Below are positions 11,290 to 23,200 of a DNA stretch of 64,000 bases, piece by piece. The DNA is taken from positions 34,628,510 through 34,692,509 of the forward strand of contig NC_088295.1 in NCBI RefSeq assembly GCF_032854445.1. Reading direction: 5' to 3'. Each line of letters starts with the position of its first letter. Positions within the stretch are counted from its first letter, which is position 1. Position numbers and translations under genes: made by a program. The notes below the pieces were generated by a model. That model did no database searches and was not told the DNA's origin. It saw only the letters and a program-made list of their open reading frames with translations. This DNA comes from Liolophura sinensis. Lineage: Eukaryota; Mollusca; Polyplacophora; Chitonida; Chitonidae.

Positions 11290-11545
11290 CTAAATCAAAG
11301 AGTAGATTTTCCGGAAACTTTAATGAATCTTTATGAATCACATGATGGTATGTAGCTTTTGTTATGATTTTTTAATATTTTGCTTGAAAGCTCTACAATT
11401 TTCTCTCTGGACGGCCCTAAGCCAAAAAGCAGATTTTGATACAGTCATATACGTGTTGCTTTTACAATTTATTTATACAATTTACCTGAAAGCCTTCAGA
11501 TGTTCTCTCTGGAAGATCCCAAGTCGAAACGTAGAATGTCCAAAA
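11270..11545 (-). repeat. Three diverged copies of a cadherin exon 5' end
   Basis: The acceptor and first ~25 bases of exon 11236-11289 (on the plus strand TTTCTCTCTGGAGGGTCCTAA) recur near 11400 (TTTCTCTCTGGACGGCCCTAA) and near 11500 (GTTCTCTCTGGAAGATCCCAA). Spacing is roughly 110-130 bp. Only the proximal copy keeps a full reading frame and donor. Confidence 0.68.
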
Positions 11546-12439
11546 ACTTAAGTAAATGTTCATGACACACCTGTATGACTTTTCATACCATTATTATATC
11601 TTAGCTGCATGAAAGACTAAATTTTCAGCAGTGGTGTGTGAGAACTTGTATCACGTGTTTTGAACACTAGTGCGTGTTTGTTCTATAAGTGAAAACTTTG
11701 TTTATATTAGTTTGAAGACAATTCTGTTCCAATCCTGATTGAAATAAAGACATGAAATTTGTTAAATGATCTATCTGAAGACTAGAAATTTATGTTGTTA
11801 AAGGCAATAAGTGTGGGGTCTGCGTTACTTTGAAAATAATGTGTGACTGTTAGGTTTTCGAAGTTCAAATAGGTCAACCAAGAAAACGACACAAATAGGA
11901 GAAACTACCTGGCCAGACCCTATTCAGCAATTCAGGAATTAAACTCTTCAGGTCATGTACATTGCCTTACCTCTCAATCACACATACACATCTATAGATG
12001 GGTTGATGTTAACAGAAAATAGTACCAAATAATTTAACAGAATTCAGACTGAGGAATGAAGCGGAGTTATTCTGTTAATTCGACGTAGTAATAATTTGCA
12101 ATAACATAGCAATATGACAAGCTGTCAAATTTCATCAGGACAGATTTGAGAAGCTGGATTATACTCCTTACAGCGAATGTGCCGCTCTTTCACATTATCA
12201 CGAATATGTTTTCCTACCGTAGATTAGCACGGCAGGGTTTATGTTATAAATAATTCAGGCTTTTATAAGCTTGGCGACAGGCGTCGTTGCATGGAACCCA
12301 ATAAAATTTGGGCAATCATTACACGCAGCAATCGGAAAGATAAATTTATTTAAAAACATAACTCAAGAGAATTGTTAATTGCATGCGTAAAGGAAGCGTA
12401 GTCAAAAAAAAAGCGCTGGAGCTATCCACACAAATGGGA

Positions 12440-13200
12440 AGAGAATTGTAGTTTTTGAGCAACTAAGAGATTCGTTCTTTTGTAAGGGAGTCATACATGA
12501 TATTGGTAGTGAGTTAAATGAAGAAGGGATTTTGTCTGAACTAAAGCGGTGTAAATGTATCAAAGCACAAAGGCTGTTCAAAGGTAAAGATAAAAGTCAG
12601 CCAATTGACGATTGTCTCAATCTACTCTGTATAATACGGTTTAATTTGTTATGAGGTTACCAGTTAGGTATAAAAGGGTTATCATCGTTTCAGTACCCAA
12701 GTGAGGGAAAAATACCGCAATTCCTAGGTCCTATGGGTCAATAACTCTCACATCTTGTATTCGTAAATTCATGGAAAGAATGATAAATAAAGTTTGGTTC
12801 CTCAGTAAGCACAATCTGTTCAGTTCTGTTCAAGGTGGTTTTCGAAATGTTCGCTGTACAACTGATCATGTTACCGCTCTGGAGTCTTCTAGTCGGAACT
12901 CCCTTTGTAATAAAGAGTATTTACCTGCAGTGTTCTTGGACATAGAAAAAGTCTTTGATATGGTATGGAGAACAGCAGTTTTAATCAAACTTGTAAACAT
13001 GGGCATTGGGGGTAAAATCTTTATTTATTCAAATTTTTGTTCCTTACAGGTTTATCCAAGTTTGAGTCGGTAAAGACGTCTCCAGATGCGTTTCTGTCGA
13101 GAACGAGGTATTTTCGCCAACCTTATTTATTATCGCCATCAATGATCTGCCTGGGGTACTGCCGACTAAAATATTTTGCCTTTCAGCCGCGAGAGCCTGG
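12440..13200 (+). mobile_element. Non-LTR retrotransposon (LINE, Jockey-like) remnant with RT palm
   Basis: An open frame from 12771 gives a reverse-transcriptase segment: FRNVRCTTDHV, then the palm motif AVFLDIEKVFDMVW with the catalytic Asp. Upstream, in other frames, are pieces resembling IRKFMERMINK and the PxSYxxITLTSC region. Near 13105 a further frame gives FIIAINDLPG, usual just before the second catalytic motif. A piece near 12475-12570 (KGVIHDIGSELNEEGILSEL) resembles the ORF1 nucleic-acid-binding protein of Jockey-type elements, so ORF1 and ORF2 appear joined by internal deletion. Several frameshifts show it is dead. Orientation is opposite to the host genes. Confidence 0.85.
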
Positions 13201-14036
13201 GGCACGGGTAGTGCGAGATCGTGATTCCCTTTTTCTCCAATACAATTCCTCGTATTAATTTGCAGGAATTCCAGATTAAAAGATGATTTACTCAGCGGGT
13301 ACCAATCTGTTCGACGCAAAAATGGATGTGGCCGTTTATGTCCGCTTCCACCTCTCTTCCAGAATAACTAAGGTTAAATTATTTGCTATTTTCTTTGAAA
13401 CTATCCCTACGTGGCGTTTTCGCGCCATTAACAAGCACTTACAATTATTGTATCTAATGTCTTTGAGGAGCACGCAGCCGTGCATTCAAAATCAAACTTT
13501 TAGTGTGTGTTATGGAAGGGGTGACTTGCGGGCATCAAACCATGATTGAACTGTTTTTATCTGTAATTTCTGTGGCACCGGTACACAACGTTGTATAAGC
13601 ACTTTATGTGTCTAATTACTTATTTTATATATGTGTGCGTGTATATACATACATACAAACATACATGTGTCTCTTGAGCGGGTCTAATACGCGTCACATC
13701 TATTAACCTTGTGCACAAAAAGCGCTGCATTGCCATTTAACAGAGACAAAAGCGTCGGTCACAATCAAAATCGTCTGCACGCATACTGCGAACTGTTGCC
13801 AGCACAAACGATTAGAAAGCACATGTATGTATAGGCTACTTTACCAACCATCATGATCAGCGCCAAGTCCTAAAATTGTAATTCGACATAACATAGTATA
13901 AACATTAACACTTTGTAAAATTCAGTTTTTAACACTTTGGAAAGTAATAACCTTACATCACGAATGCTTTCCCTTCTCCACACTAACAAAACATTGGATT
14001 TAATATTATTAAAGTTATGTTACATGGCATTTCAGT
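13201..14036. other. Intergenic, nothing recognised
   Basis: AT-rich sequence between the LINE remnant and the Cys-rich gene's 3' end. It has short CA/TA-rich runs near 13630-13660 and no supported exon on either strand. The missing 5' exons of the cadherin series at 3934-11289 would be expected here but were not found. Confidence 0.5.
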
Positions 14037-14042
14037 TTTATT
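14037..14042 (-). terminator. Poly(A) signal AATAAA for the Cys-rich gene
   Basis: Minus-strand AATAAA about 205 bases after the stop codon at 14249-14251. Confidence 0.55.
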
Positions 14043-14248
14043 CCAAAAATTTCAAACTAAACAAATGTAGTCTTGACAGAATTCAACATATATACATATA
14101 TGTAGTCTTGTCACAATTCAACATACATTTGTGGTTGACAGACAACACGTGTTAGGCGAGTGTAATATTCATTCACTTCATGATTATTTGCTTCGTCGTA
14201 ATTACAAACTATATATGCCAGCTACTAAGACACTGGTGGATTAAGTGT

Positions 14249-17200
14249 CTAACTGACGGGAGAGCAATGTCCACATCCGGGACATTTTGTGCCATCAGCC
14301 AAACGGAAGTATGTCATCACGGGATCTGCGCAAGGCGGAAGTGGGCATGGAAGAGGAAAGCACACCTGTCAACAGACATCAGATGAAAATTAGACGTACA
14401 CAGAATACAGAATGAGGAATGTTGGAATAACGCTCACCAAACGTGTTCCTGTTCATCTTTGTTCACTTGACGGGTTAATTTGCCGTGTAAAATGGCAGTT
14501 ATCAAGTATCTAGCAATTATAAAGTTTCCTAAGTGGCTTATGAAATAATCTGACTGGCATTTGCGGTCGATCATATGTTCATGCAGCGGGGATCGGTCAG
14601 TCATTTATACTACTGCGTCATTAGAATCAGGAGAGTTTCTCAGTACTGCGTATAGCCTACTTAACCGAGCCACGGAATTGCACAAGGGGAGGGGTTGTGT
14701 GATCGGTCCAGTTTTATGAAATCGGTCCTAGATCCACCTTTCGGGACAATTTTGTCGTGATTTCAGTTTGAATCCCTCCTGATACTTCCAAAGCGGTTCA
14801 AGATGAGTTTGCATAAAGTACACGGCTCAAGTACACATGAAATTTGAATGAACGCTGGTCAGCAGAATATTTATAGACTAGTCATCCGTGGCTGGAAAGT
14901 GGGCATGGCGTAATACTTCAACATTAACCTGTGTTTTGGGATGTTGAACAATAAGTTCTTGTCTTGTTACCAACTATGGCAACCTCCCAAATGGATGAGA
15001 AGAAGTTGCGACACATTGAGTCAACATATATCCATGCATCAAATATTAAACCAGTGGCTCTGAAAGTCGGATTACCAATGCCTCAAATCGAATAAAAATG
15101 TATTACTGGAGTTACCGAAAAGTTAATGACAATGAAGTTACCAAGGCAACCTTCGTATTAAGTTTGTATAGTAATTATAAAACTCCAGATTTTACCATTC
15201 GGGCTCGAAGTTAAAATGTTAAAACCAATGTAGTTACCAAGAGCGGTTAACGTCAAAGTCGGACAAATGTGAATCATGGCACACTGTGGACCATGGCATA
15301 CGTATCAATATACCAATAGCTAAACGACTTTCACCTCTAAAACTCTGAGGTGCAAAAGGCGTGGACGGAAATCCACATCGGGGCGGTCAGAAGCCATCGT
15401 ATCATGCTTAACAGGTTAGAGTCGTCGGGTGTATAAGGAATGCCGAAAAGTGTGTTTATTTAAATACTTTGAATTCCGTCTATCTAAATCTGAAACCCCA
15501 CAAACTCACTTGATGGAGACTTTGACGAGTCAGCGACGGACATTGGTCGCACCCTTCACATCTGGTACCGTCTGGTAAATAATAAAACGCCTTCACCGGA
15601 TGTTTACATGGTGGCAGTGGACAAGGGAGGTGTGGACAGTCACTGGGCTGTGAACACAGAGGGTGTAACAGTCATGTGAGTCTAGTTTAACCAGTAGTCA
15701 GTGGACAAGGGAGATGTTGACACTCACTGGGCTGTGGACACAGAGGGTGTAACGGTCATGTGTGTCTAGTTTAACCAGTAGTCAGTGGACAAGGGAGATG
15801 TTGACACTCACTGTGCTGTGGACACAGAAGGTGTAACAGTTATGTGTGTCTAGTTTGGACAAGGGAGGTGTGGACACTCACTGAGCTGTGGTCACAGAGG
15901 GTGTAACAGTCATGTGTGTCTAGTTTAAATAGGAATAGCAACCTGTGGATGGTCGTGGGTTTACCCCGCGCTCTGCACAGTTTCCTCTCACCATGATAGT
16001 GACCACCGTCGTAAAGGTGAAATATTTGTGAGTACGGCATAAAATACCAGTCAAATAAATAAATAAATTAATTAATTAACCATTATGTATCTATACACCA
16101 AATGTTAAACCACTTTTACATCTAAAAGGCCATGAGATTCAACCCAAGCAAAGGTACGGGCAGATATTTAACAACGAGTGCACAGAAGCCATCACAGCAC
16201 GCATAACGTGCATTCCTCTGGCATATACAATTTGCCGAAAGGTGTGTTTAAGCACTGCCTACATGTATCTAAATCCCAGACCCCACAAACTCACTTGATG
16301 GAGACTTTGACGAGCCAGCGACGGGCATTGGGCACACCCTTCACATCTGGTACCGTCCGGTAAATAATAGAACGTCTTCACCGGATGTTTACACGGCGGC
16401 AGTGGACAAGGGGGTTGTGGACACTCACTGGGCTGTGGAGATAGAGGGTATGCAAAGCCATGTGTGTGTAGTTTAACTGACAATCAGTGGACAAGGGAGG
16501 TGTGGCCATTCGCTGGGCTGTGGAGATAGAGGGTATGCAACAGCCATGTGTGTGTAGTTTAACTGACAATTAGTGGACAAGGGAGGTTTGGCCATTCGCT
16601 GGGCTGTGGAGATAGAGGGTATGCAACAGCCATGTGTGTGTAGTTTAACTGACAATCAGTGGACAAGGGAGGTGTGGCCAATCGCTGGGCTGTGGAGATA
16701 GAGGGTATGCAAAGCCATGTGTGTGTAGTTTAACTGACGATCAGTGGACAAGGGAGGTGTGGCCATTCGCTGGGCTGTGGAGATAGAGGGTGTGCAACAG
16801 CCATGTGTGTGTAGTTTAACTGACAATTAGTGGACAAGGGAGGTGTGGCCATTCGCTGGGCTGTGGAGATAGAGGGTATGCAACAGCCATGTGTGTGTAG
16901 TTTAACTGACAATCAGTGGACAAGGGAGGTGTGGCCATTCGCTGGGCTGTGGAGATAGAGGGTGTGCAACAGCCATGTGTGTGTAGTTTAACTGACAATC
17001 AGTGGACAAGGGAGGTGTGGCCATTCGCTGGGCTGTGGAGATAAAGGTTATGCAACAGCCATGTGTGTGTAGTTTAACTGACAATCAGTGGACAAGGAAG
17101 GTGTGGCCATTTGCTGGGCTGTGGAGATAGAGGGTATGCAACAGCCATGTGTATGTAGTTTAACTGACAATCAGTGGACAAGGGAGGTGTGGCCATTTGC

Positions 17201-20200
17201 TGAGCTGTGGAGATAAAGGTTATGCAACAGCCATGTGTGTGTAGTTTAACTGACAATCAGTGGACAAGGGAGGTGTGGCCATTCGCTGGGCTGTGGAGAT
17301 AGAGGGTATGCGAAGCCATGTGTGTGTAGTTTAACTGACAATCAGTGGACAAGGGAGGTGTGGCCATTCGCTGGGCTGTGGAGATAGAGGGTATGCAAAG
17401 CCATGTGTGTGTAGTTTAACTGACAATCAGTGGACAAAGGAGGTGTAGCCATTCGCTGGGCTGTGGAGGTAGAGGGTATGCAAAGCCATGTGTGTGTAGT
17501 TTAACTGACAATCAGTGGACAAGGGAGGTGTGGCCATTCAATGGGCTGTGGAGATAGAGGGTATGCAAAGCCATGTGTGTGTAGTTTAACTGACAATCAG
17601 TGGACAAGGGAGGTGTGGCCATTCGCTGGGCTGTGGAGATAGAGGGTATGCAACAGCCATGTGTGTGTAGTTTAACTGACAATTAGTGGACAAGGGAGGT
17701 TTGGCCATTCACTGGGCTGTGGAGATAGAGGGTATGCAACAGCCATGACAATCAGTGGACAAGGGAGGTGTAGCCATTCTCTGGGCTGTGGAGATAGAGG
17801 GTATGCAACAGCCATGACAATCAGTGGACAAGGGAGGTGTGGCCATTCACTGGGCTGTGGAGATAGAGGGTATGCAACAGCCATGTGTGTGTAGTTTAAC
17901 TGACAATCAGTGGACAAGGGAGGTGTGGCCATTCGCTGGGCTGTGGAGATAGAGGGTATGTAACAGCCATGACAATCAGTGGACAAGGGAGGTGTAGCCA
18001 TTCTCTGGGCTGTGGAGATAGAGGGTATGCAACAGCCATGACAATCAGTGGACAAGGGAGGTGTGGCCATTCACTGGGCTGTGGAGATAGAGGGTATGCA
18101 ACAGCCATGTGTGTGTAGTTTAACTGACAATCAGTGGACAAGGGAGGTGTGGCCATTCTCTGGGCTGTGGAGATAGAGGGTATACAACAGCCATGACAAT
18201 CAGTGGACAAGGGAGGTGTGGCCATTCTCTGGGCTGTGGAGATAGAGGGTATGCAACAGCCATGACAATCAGTGGACAAGGGAGGTGTAGCCATTCTCTG
18301 GGCTGTGGAGATAGAGGGTATGCAACAGCCATGACAATCAGTGGACAAGGGAGGTGTGGCCATTCACTGGGCTGTGGAGATAGAGGGTATGCAACAGCCA
18401 TGTGTGTGTAGTTTAACTGACAATCAGTGGACAAGGGAGGTGTGGCCATTCGCTGGGCTGTGGAGATAGAGGGTATGTAACAGCCATGACAATCAGTGGA
18501 CAAGGGAGGTGTAGCCATTCTCTGGGCTGTGGAGATAGAGGGTATGCAACAGCCATGACAATCAGTGGACAAGGGAGGTGTGGCCATTCACTGGGCTGTG
18601 GAGATAGAGGGTATGCAACAGCCATGTGTGTGTAGTTTAACTGACAATCAGTGGACAAGGGAGGTGTGGCCATTCTCTGGGCTGTGGAGATAGAGGGTAT
18701 ACAACAGCCATGACAATCAGTGGACAAGGGAGGTGTGGCCATTCTCTGGGCTGTGGAGATAGAGGGTATACAACAGCCATGACAATCAGTGGACAAGGGA
18801 GGTGTAGCCATTCTCTGGGCTGTGGAGATAGAGGGTATGCAACAGCCATGTGTGTGTAGTTTAACTGACAATTAGTGGACAAGGGAGGTGTGGCCATTCT
18901 CTGGGCTGTGGAGATAGAGGGTATGCAACAGCCATGACAATCAGTGGACAAGGGAGGTAGAGGAAGTGGAGGATGTAGAGCTTAACCAGCAGTTGGTGGA
19001 CAAGGGAGGTGTAGACACTCGCAGGACTATATATGGAGGGTGTAACCAGTCGTGCATGTGTAGTTTGACAGGTAGCTAGTAGACAAGGGAGGTGTAGGCT
19101 GTGGATTTAGAGAGTGTTTTAGCTGTGCGTGTGTAGTTTATCAGACAGTCAGTGGACTTGATTGTAACTGCCATGCATGTGAAGTTTATGAGGCCGTCAG
19201 TGGACATTGGAGGTGTGGCCCCTCGCTGGGTCGTGGATATAGATTCCAGACACTGTATATATGCATTGTTACGTTTGTATATCACTCCGTTTGCTGGTAT
19301 AAGCGAAGTGTCTGACATCATGTAATGACGCTGACCACTCATCCGTTAGGAATCAGTCATCTTGCACAAAGACAATGCTGTGGCGAAATGACTTTAGTCA
19401 AGGGTCCACAGCAAGAACGAGAAATCTAGAGGTAAATACATCACATCATCAGTACTTAGCTGCTGGGGGGTTGCATGAATACTAAGAGCAATGCAGTTAC
19501 CAGTTAACCCATTAATTTTAATGCTGATCCAATAAGACGGAAAGACCTTTGTGTTCATGAGAAAAAGAGAAGAATTTACGCATTTTTCACATCCGGGGCA
19601 TCTCGTTCCATTCGGCAAGTAGTAAAAGGTATGCTCGGGCTTGTCACATCGAATGGGCGGACATGGGAGTCTGGGGCACTCTGCTGGCTGCGGGAGAGAA
19701 ACTTGTAGCTGTTATCCAGTGGCCTGTCCTACCAAACCAGTTCAGCGCCTGAGCTAAGGCGGTCCAAATATACTGATGAGCCTGACCTAATCAGATTTTT
19801 GTCAGAACAGTTCACGTGGATAATATTCAAAAACACTAACGTCTTACCTGGTAATAAGAAGAACTATCAATAAAAGGCAACCGTATAACCGTATTCAAAA
19901 AGTTCGCTGTATGGCAAAACATGTGATCCAATGTTGAGACATATTTATTTAGTTTTCTACAAATTTCAGTGTCTTCAACATCGATTGCATCAGAGCGGAC
20001 GATGCAAAATGTTCCACCAACATGTACGCTTTCTTTTCTGTACTGATAACTTGATAACGACTGTAAATGACACATGGAAAGGTACTACGTCTATAAAACG
20101 ATTGAGTGAATGAATGCCTGGGGTTTTACCTCACACTTAACAATTTTTAGTTATATGACGACGAGGAATCGTTAGGTGTGTAAAATGCCGCCACTAAAGT

Positions 20201-23200
20201 ATCATGCCGAAGAAACCAAACATGACACCTCATCCAATCACGTTATACTTACACTGGGTTACTTCGACCTGTTTCCTTGCTCTAGCCTCAGAGTGCTGAG
20301 CGCCAAGCTATGCAGCAACAAATGTAATTTTTAAATCTTGTCCTCTAAACAGACATTGGTGTACCAGGCGTCAACTAATAAGGACGTTGCATGTCAATAA
20401 TCGCAAGGCCAATTCCCAAAGCGACGTATAACACAAAACAACTAAGAAAGAATTAAGAAACTACATGAACTACAAACATAAGACGTAATCATACAAAGAG
20501 AAGCAGCCAACAGTTTTCAATGATGTTGGTAAGACGCTAGGTATGTTTTAGGCGAATGAGTGAAATCAGTATTCAAATCGTGTACCATGATAACAAAATA
20601 AGTATTTCTGCTGCTCTTTGATTACAACTGTTAATGAATCAAACGCGGCGATCTAATTCTACACGATGAACATACAGCATCTACTCGCGCCAGAGATTCT
20701 GGACTCTCTGTCTTTGGTATGGTCTGACCCGGGATTGATCTCTGGTCTCTCGACTATAATGTATAAAACGAAAAATATGTTTGTATGCAAAATGCTGAAA
20801 TGTAGGCCCCAAACGTTTTACATTTTTGAGGAATGTTTCATGTTTCTTCAAAACTGGACTGTTCAAAACCCCTCTGTTTTCTGCACATTTTCCGTCAGTG
20901 GTCGGAAATACTTGAAAATGACGTCATCGATGAACATACTGGGAACGGGGAACCAGCTTTGCCCTCCCAACTCACGCTTTTCTCCAACAAAGTTGTTTTG
21001 ACAGCCATCACCGTTGACCTCACCACAGCGGGATACTTCATTTCCGGACTGACCACTGGGGCCATAGGAAAACTGTAGTTTAAAGCCATCATGTACGTCT
21101 TAAGAACAAAAGTGAATATAAATAATAACCAAGCGTTTTAAAGGCTTATGGTTAGGTGTAACTCACATAGGAAAGATATAGGCCTACAAGAAAAAGTTTT
21201 GTGAACACCTAACACCCAAGATGACATAATTAGTGATAAATGGATTCATGAAAAGTTAAACGGAGCATTGACAAAGGATTAGTTAGATACAGAACTGCGG
21301 AACTTTTCCTTTTTATATTCTGACAGACGGAGGGCTACAGGCTGAAACATGCAGACACTAGGCGGCTCTACTCTAAATCGAGGCTATATAAAAATGTGGG
21401 CGACTTTGGGTGAAGTAAAAAAAGAGGTGGGAGTTGGGTTGGGTGTGGGAGGGCAGGGAACACTCGCGTGGACCAGAAATACTCGCAGAGTGTTGAAGCT
21501 ATGGTGAATAACTATATCTTGTTAGGCGGTACAAGACATAATACTGAAAATATTTCTGTATTGTTTGGCAAAGAATTCGTGTCTCTGAACAGTCCAGTTT
21601 TGTTATTTATCTTGTTGTAGCGCTCCGTCTGTTTGCATATAAAATGGAGAGCTTTAGTTCTGTATCTAGGAATTAAATAAAGAATAGCTTACCCAAGACG
21701 CCACAGAACCTGAAACATACATGCAGAAGAGTCGCCTGTTATTGAGATAAACTTTCCTGTTAAAGAAGGTACTTACAGAAGTAAACGGCAGTCTCTACTG
21801 ACCATTTTAATCGACTCCATCTTGTTTGATAAAAATTGAAAATGAAAAATTGTTTGTGCTGCAGATACCAAAACATAACGCATATCAATTAAGCTTTTCA
21901 GTCTGGCTATCTGGAACTGTACTTCAACGCGCGGGCATTATTCTAGATTTCCCTTATTCTAATATGATGACAGCCTCCGCTGCATGGCCAGACTGGCGTT
22001 TTATAGTTGTGCCTACTAATTACTGTAGTGACCTATCGATATTTATCAAGCCGATTTTGGTTACAGGAGCGCATTTTCCTTACTATTTATGTAGTAAATA
22101 TGTTAACTTTAACCTCAAAAATACATAGCCCCTAACTTTCGCGTGGTACATTGCCATACCACCACATGCAGCTTGCACTTTTCTGTACAACATATAAGAA
22201 ATTCAACCAACAAACAGACAAAAGTAAGGATATATTTTAACTAGGTACAAATAAACACTGCATCAACAACCTAAATGTCTGTGTGGCAGTATTACCCACC
22301 CCGAGCTCCTTCACTCTTCAGTTCGGGGGCAAATCTTGGACTCAATTGCCTGGATTGCGCATGTGTAACCTATACGACCAGTATAACAGGTGGGGAATTC
22401 GGTCTCTTTTTTTTTTGACTTTCTAAACAGTGGTAAAGACATTTTTAACAGATTTTTTCCATAGGACCGAAAATTTGTGACGTAAAAAAGATGGTTGATG
22501 AGATAATTTCTAATTACATTATATAAAAGAATAATTATTACACATAATAATGATGACAGATTCCTATCTTGTGTTCTTTAACACGTGCGTGGTATTGTTG
22601 GTAATAAAGTATGACATGTTGGACCATGATTTCTGTTTTTGGTTGAAAATATTGACTTGAATGGAGCTTTTTTGAGATATATCGATTTTGCATATTTCCC
22701 TCCCCACTGCTAAAGACAGCTCGTTTTATATTTATTTATTTATTTGATTGGTGTTTTCTGTCGTACTCAAGAATATTTCACTTATACGACGGCGGTCAGC
22801 ATTATGGTGGGTGGAAACCGGGCACAGCCCGGGGGAAGCCCACGACCATCCGCAGGTTGCCGGCAGACCTTCCCACGTACGGCCGAAGAGGAAGCCAGCA
22901 TGAGCTGAACTCACAGTGACCGTATTGGTGAGAGACTCCTGGGTCAGGCTAGCGCGCTAATCATCTGAGCCACGGATGCCCCGCTCGTTTTTTATGCAAT
23001 TCACAGAGAACGTCTATCTTCTGTATTTGTTCTGTTCTGATTGATTGATTGATTTATTTATTTGATTGGTGTACTCGAGAATATTACACTTCTACGACGC
23101 GGCCAGCATTATGGTGGGTGGATACCGGGTAGAGCCCAGGCCAAACTCACCACCATCCGCAGGTTGGTGGAAGACCTTCCCACTTTCGGTGGGAGAGGAA

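Noticed and set aside
13044-13319. 91-codon minus-strand open frame
   Set aside because: Antisense of the reverse-transcriptase region of the LINE remnant.
16259-18951. Many 60-155 codon open frames (HTHGCCIPSISTAQ..., PLSTDC...) on the minus strand
   Set aside because: They are frames through the 86/69 bp tandem array, differ only by unit count, and read across the splice acceptor in each unit. Not genes.
20666-21078. Plus-strand open frames of 111 and 81 codons
   Set aside because: They overlap minus-strand exon 20976-21098 with good splice sites. The plus frames lack splice context and recognisable content.
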